A DNA stretch of 64,000 nucleotides, taken from NCBI GenBank assembly GCA_965221625.1, contig OZ244903.1, positions 1,426,001 to 1,490,000 of the forward strand, in the 5' to 3' direction. Position 1 is the stretch's first letter. Every line of letters starts with the position of its first letter. The notes below the pieces were generated by a model. That model saw nothing but the letters and a program-made list of their open reading frames with translations, had not been told where the DNA came from and made no database searches. The translations under genes were made by a program, and so were the position numbers. Below, in pieces: positions 63,044 to 64,000 of the stretch. This DNA is from Bin127 sp965221625. GTDB lineage: Bacteria > Chloroflexota > Dehalococcoidia > Lucifugimonadales > Lucifugimonadaceae.

Positions 63044-64000
63044 TCAACCGTTGCGTTCAAGCATGCCTTGAAGTTGTTCAGGCGTGATGTTGGCGCCGCT
63101 TGCAATCAATACAATTCGCTTGCCGCGTACCTGATCTGCCAATCTCTCCGCAGCCGCCAAGGAAGTCGCACCGGCGTGTTCGACCAATGTCCGCGTCGAT
63201 GAGAGCATCGTGATTACAGCCTTCTCGATCTCGCTTTCCGATACAAGTACGAAATCGTGGAGATACTTGCGCAGCATGCCCACCGGGTAGTCATACGCCG
63301 AACCGGTTGCCAGTCCTTCTGCCGCCGTACGCATCGGTGCTGAGACGGTCTCACCTTCCATCTTCTCCCACGAAAGTTGTACGGAAGGTGCCGCTTCAGA
63401 TTGCGAACCGACGACTTTGGTAGCCGGCGATAGTGCTTGCGTGACGACGGATGCACCGCAAGCTCCACTGCCAGCACCTACGGGGACGAAGATGAAATCG
63501 ATTTCGTCAAGGTCTTCATAGATCTCGAGCGTGTAAGTCGCAACGCCGGCGACGAGCATCGGTTCGTTTGCGGGATGGACATAGCGCATGCCTTCTTCGC
63601 GAGCCAGCACCTCGGAATATTCTCGCGACTCGTCAAAGGTCGGTCCATGTTCAATGACAGCGGCACCCATGGATCGCATGGATGCAACCTTGAGCGGATT
63701 TGCACCGACTGGCACTACGATCGTGCAATTTGCGCCAAATTGCTGAGCTGCCGATGCGATGGATTGCCCGTGATTGCCCGAACTCGCGGTGATAAATCCG
63801 CGTGCGCGTTCCGCCTCGGACGTTCGTGAAATGAGGTTCAAGCCTCCGCGGATTTTGAATGCGCCGAGGTTCTGTAGGTTCTCATGTTTGACCCAAACAT
63901 CCGCGTCGAGCATCTCTGATAGTCCTGGTACGCGTCGCAGAGGGGTGCGGAGGATGTAAGGGCTAATCTTGCGTTTCGCATCGTAGATGTCGCGAATCGT
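63044..64000 (-). CDS. threonine dehydratase-like PLP lyase (5' end outside window)
   Basis: The frame stays open to the window edge, so the N-terminus is missing; the internal ATG at 63913 is not the start. The first visible residues (IRDIYDAKRKISPYILRTPL) continue a family pattern K-x-x-I-x-P-x-x-x-x-T-P-L. Then come N-L-G-A-F-K-I-R-G (Lys for PLP), T-A-S-S-G-N-H-G-Q-S, and a glycine loop GAGSGACGA. A long ACT-like regulatory domain is absent (about 318 residues visible), so it is nearer the catabolic/serine-threonine dehydratase or hydroxy-aspartate dehydratase groups than biosynthetic IlvA. Product: 2-oxobutanoate or a related keto acid plus ammonia. Confidence 0.82.
   Translation of the reverse strand, partial: TIRDIYDAKRKISPYILRTPLRRVPGLSEMLDADVWVKHENLQNLGAFKIRGGLNLISRTSEAERARGFITASSGNHGQSIASAAQQFGANCTIVVPVGANPLKVASMRSMGAAVIEHGPTFDESREYSEVLAREEGMRYVHPANEPMLVAGVATYTLEIYEDLDEIDFIFVPVGAGSGACGASVVTQALSPATKVVGSQSEAAPSVQLSWEKMEGETVSAPMRTAAEGLATGSAYDYPVGMLRKYLHDFVLVSESEIEKAVITMLSSTRTLVEHAGATSLAAAERLADQVRGKRIVLIASGANITPEQLQGMLERNG

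Noticed and set aside
1..64000. CRISPR arrays, rRNA genes, insertion sequences
   Set aside because: No regularly spaced direct repeats, no rRNA-like stretches and no transposase-like protein were noticed while reading the window.

Overview
The window looks like a chromosomal piece of a marine or host-associated member of the Chloroflexota, most like the SAR202/Dehalococcoidia side of that phylum. This is inferred from gene content, not from a marker-gene tree. The clues are a complex I operon without nuoEFG, a succinate dehydrogenase with an HdrB-like subunit instead of membrane anchors, lipoproteins with Thr/Pro-rich stalks, and scattered sugar-acid genes (enolase superfamily, RraA, HpcH/HpaI aldolase, TIM-barrel isomerase). 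The genome is compact. Many neighbours overlap by 1-4 bases, and three convergent pairs share their stop codons.

Layout. 1-5.4 kb: a propeller-cyclophilin fusion (cut by the window edge), threonine synthase, a GNAT acetyltransferase, a SelW-like Cys protein and a zinc alcohol dehydrogenase. 5.5-16.4 kb: an 11-subunit complex I operon, nuoABCDHIJKLMN, with a small extra gene between nuoK and nuoL. 16.5-21.9 kb: NAD kinase, a Nudix hydrolase, sdhA, sdhB, the HdrB-like subunit and a lipoprotein, closely packed. 21.9-34.7 kb: an accessory region with a methylase-nuclease fusion, a decayed ABC permease, a lipoprotein, a type III-like Res/Mod pair and an orphan phage-type terminase. 34.8-38.5 kb: a giant lipoprotein with a Thr/Pro stalk, CARDB-like domains and a metzincin active site.

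38.7-50.3 kb: mostly housekeeping genes (TIM-barrel isomerase, Xer recombinase, lgt, recJ, fabF, mtaB, pepA). Within it is an unusual two-gene unit at 46.5-47.9 kb: a metallo-beta-lactamase-fold protein that has lost its metal ligands, plus a 63-residue protein, behind a good sigma70-type promoter. 50.3-51.3 kb: a nickel/cobalt transporter and two tRNA genes (Arg-TCG, His-GTG). 51.4-59.5 kb: enolase-superfamily enzyme, RraA-like protein, MFS transporter, HpcH/HpaI aldolase and three propeller proteins that keep the zinc histidines of peptidyl-alpha-hydroxyglycine lyase, with a DinB-like gene between the second and third. 59.6-64 kb: a CopD-like membrane protein, ribokinase-family kinase, pyrD, a conserved hypothetical protein and a threonine-dehydratase-like enzyme running off the window.

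How the genes work together. Succinate dehydrogenase and complex I would feed a quinone pool, as would PyrD. The dedicated NADH-oxidising module is not here, so the electron donor of complex I is open. The 51-60 kb genes suggest import and breakdown of oxidised sugar acids. The 22-35 kb block is a defence and mobile-DNA region. No CRISPR array, rRNA gene or insertion sequence was recognised. Promoters and terminators given are pattern calls only.
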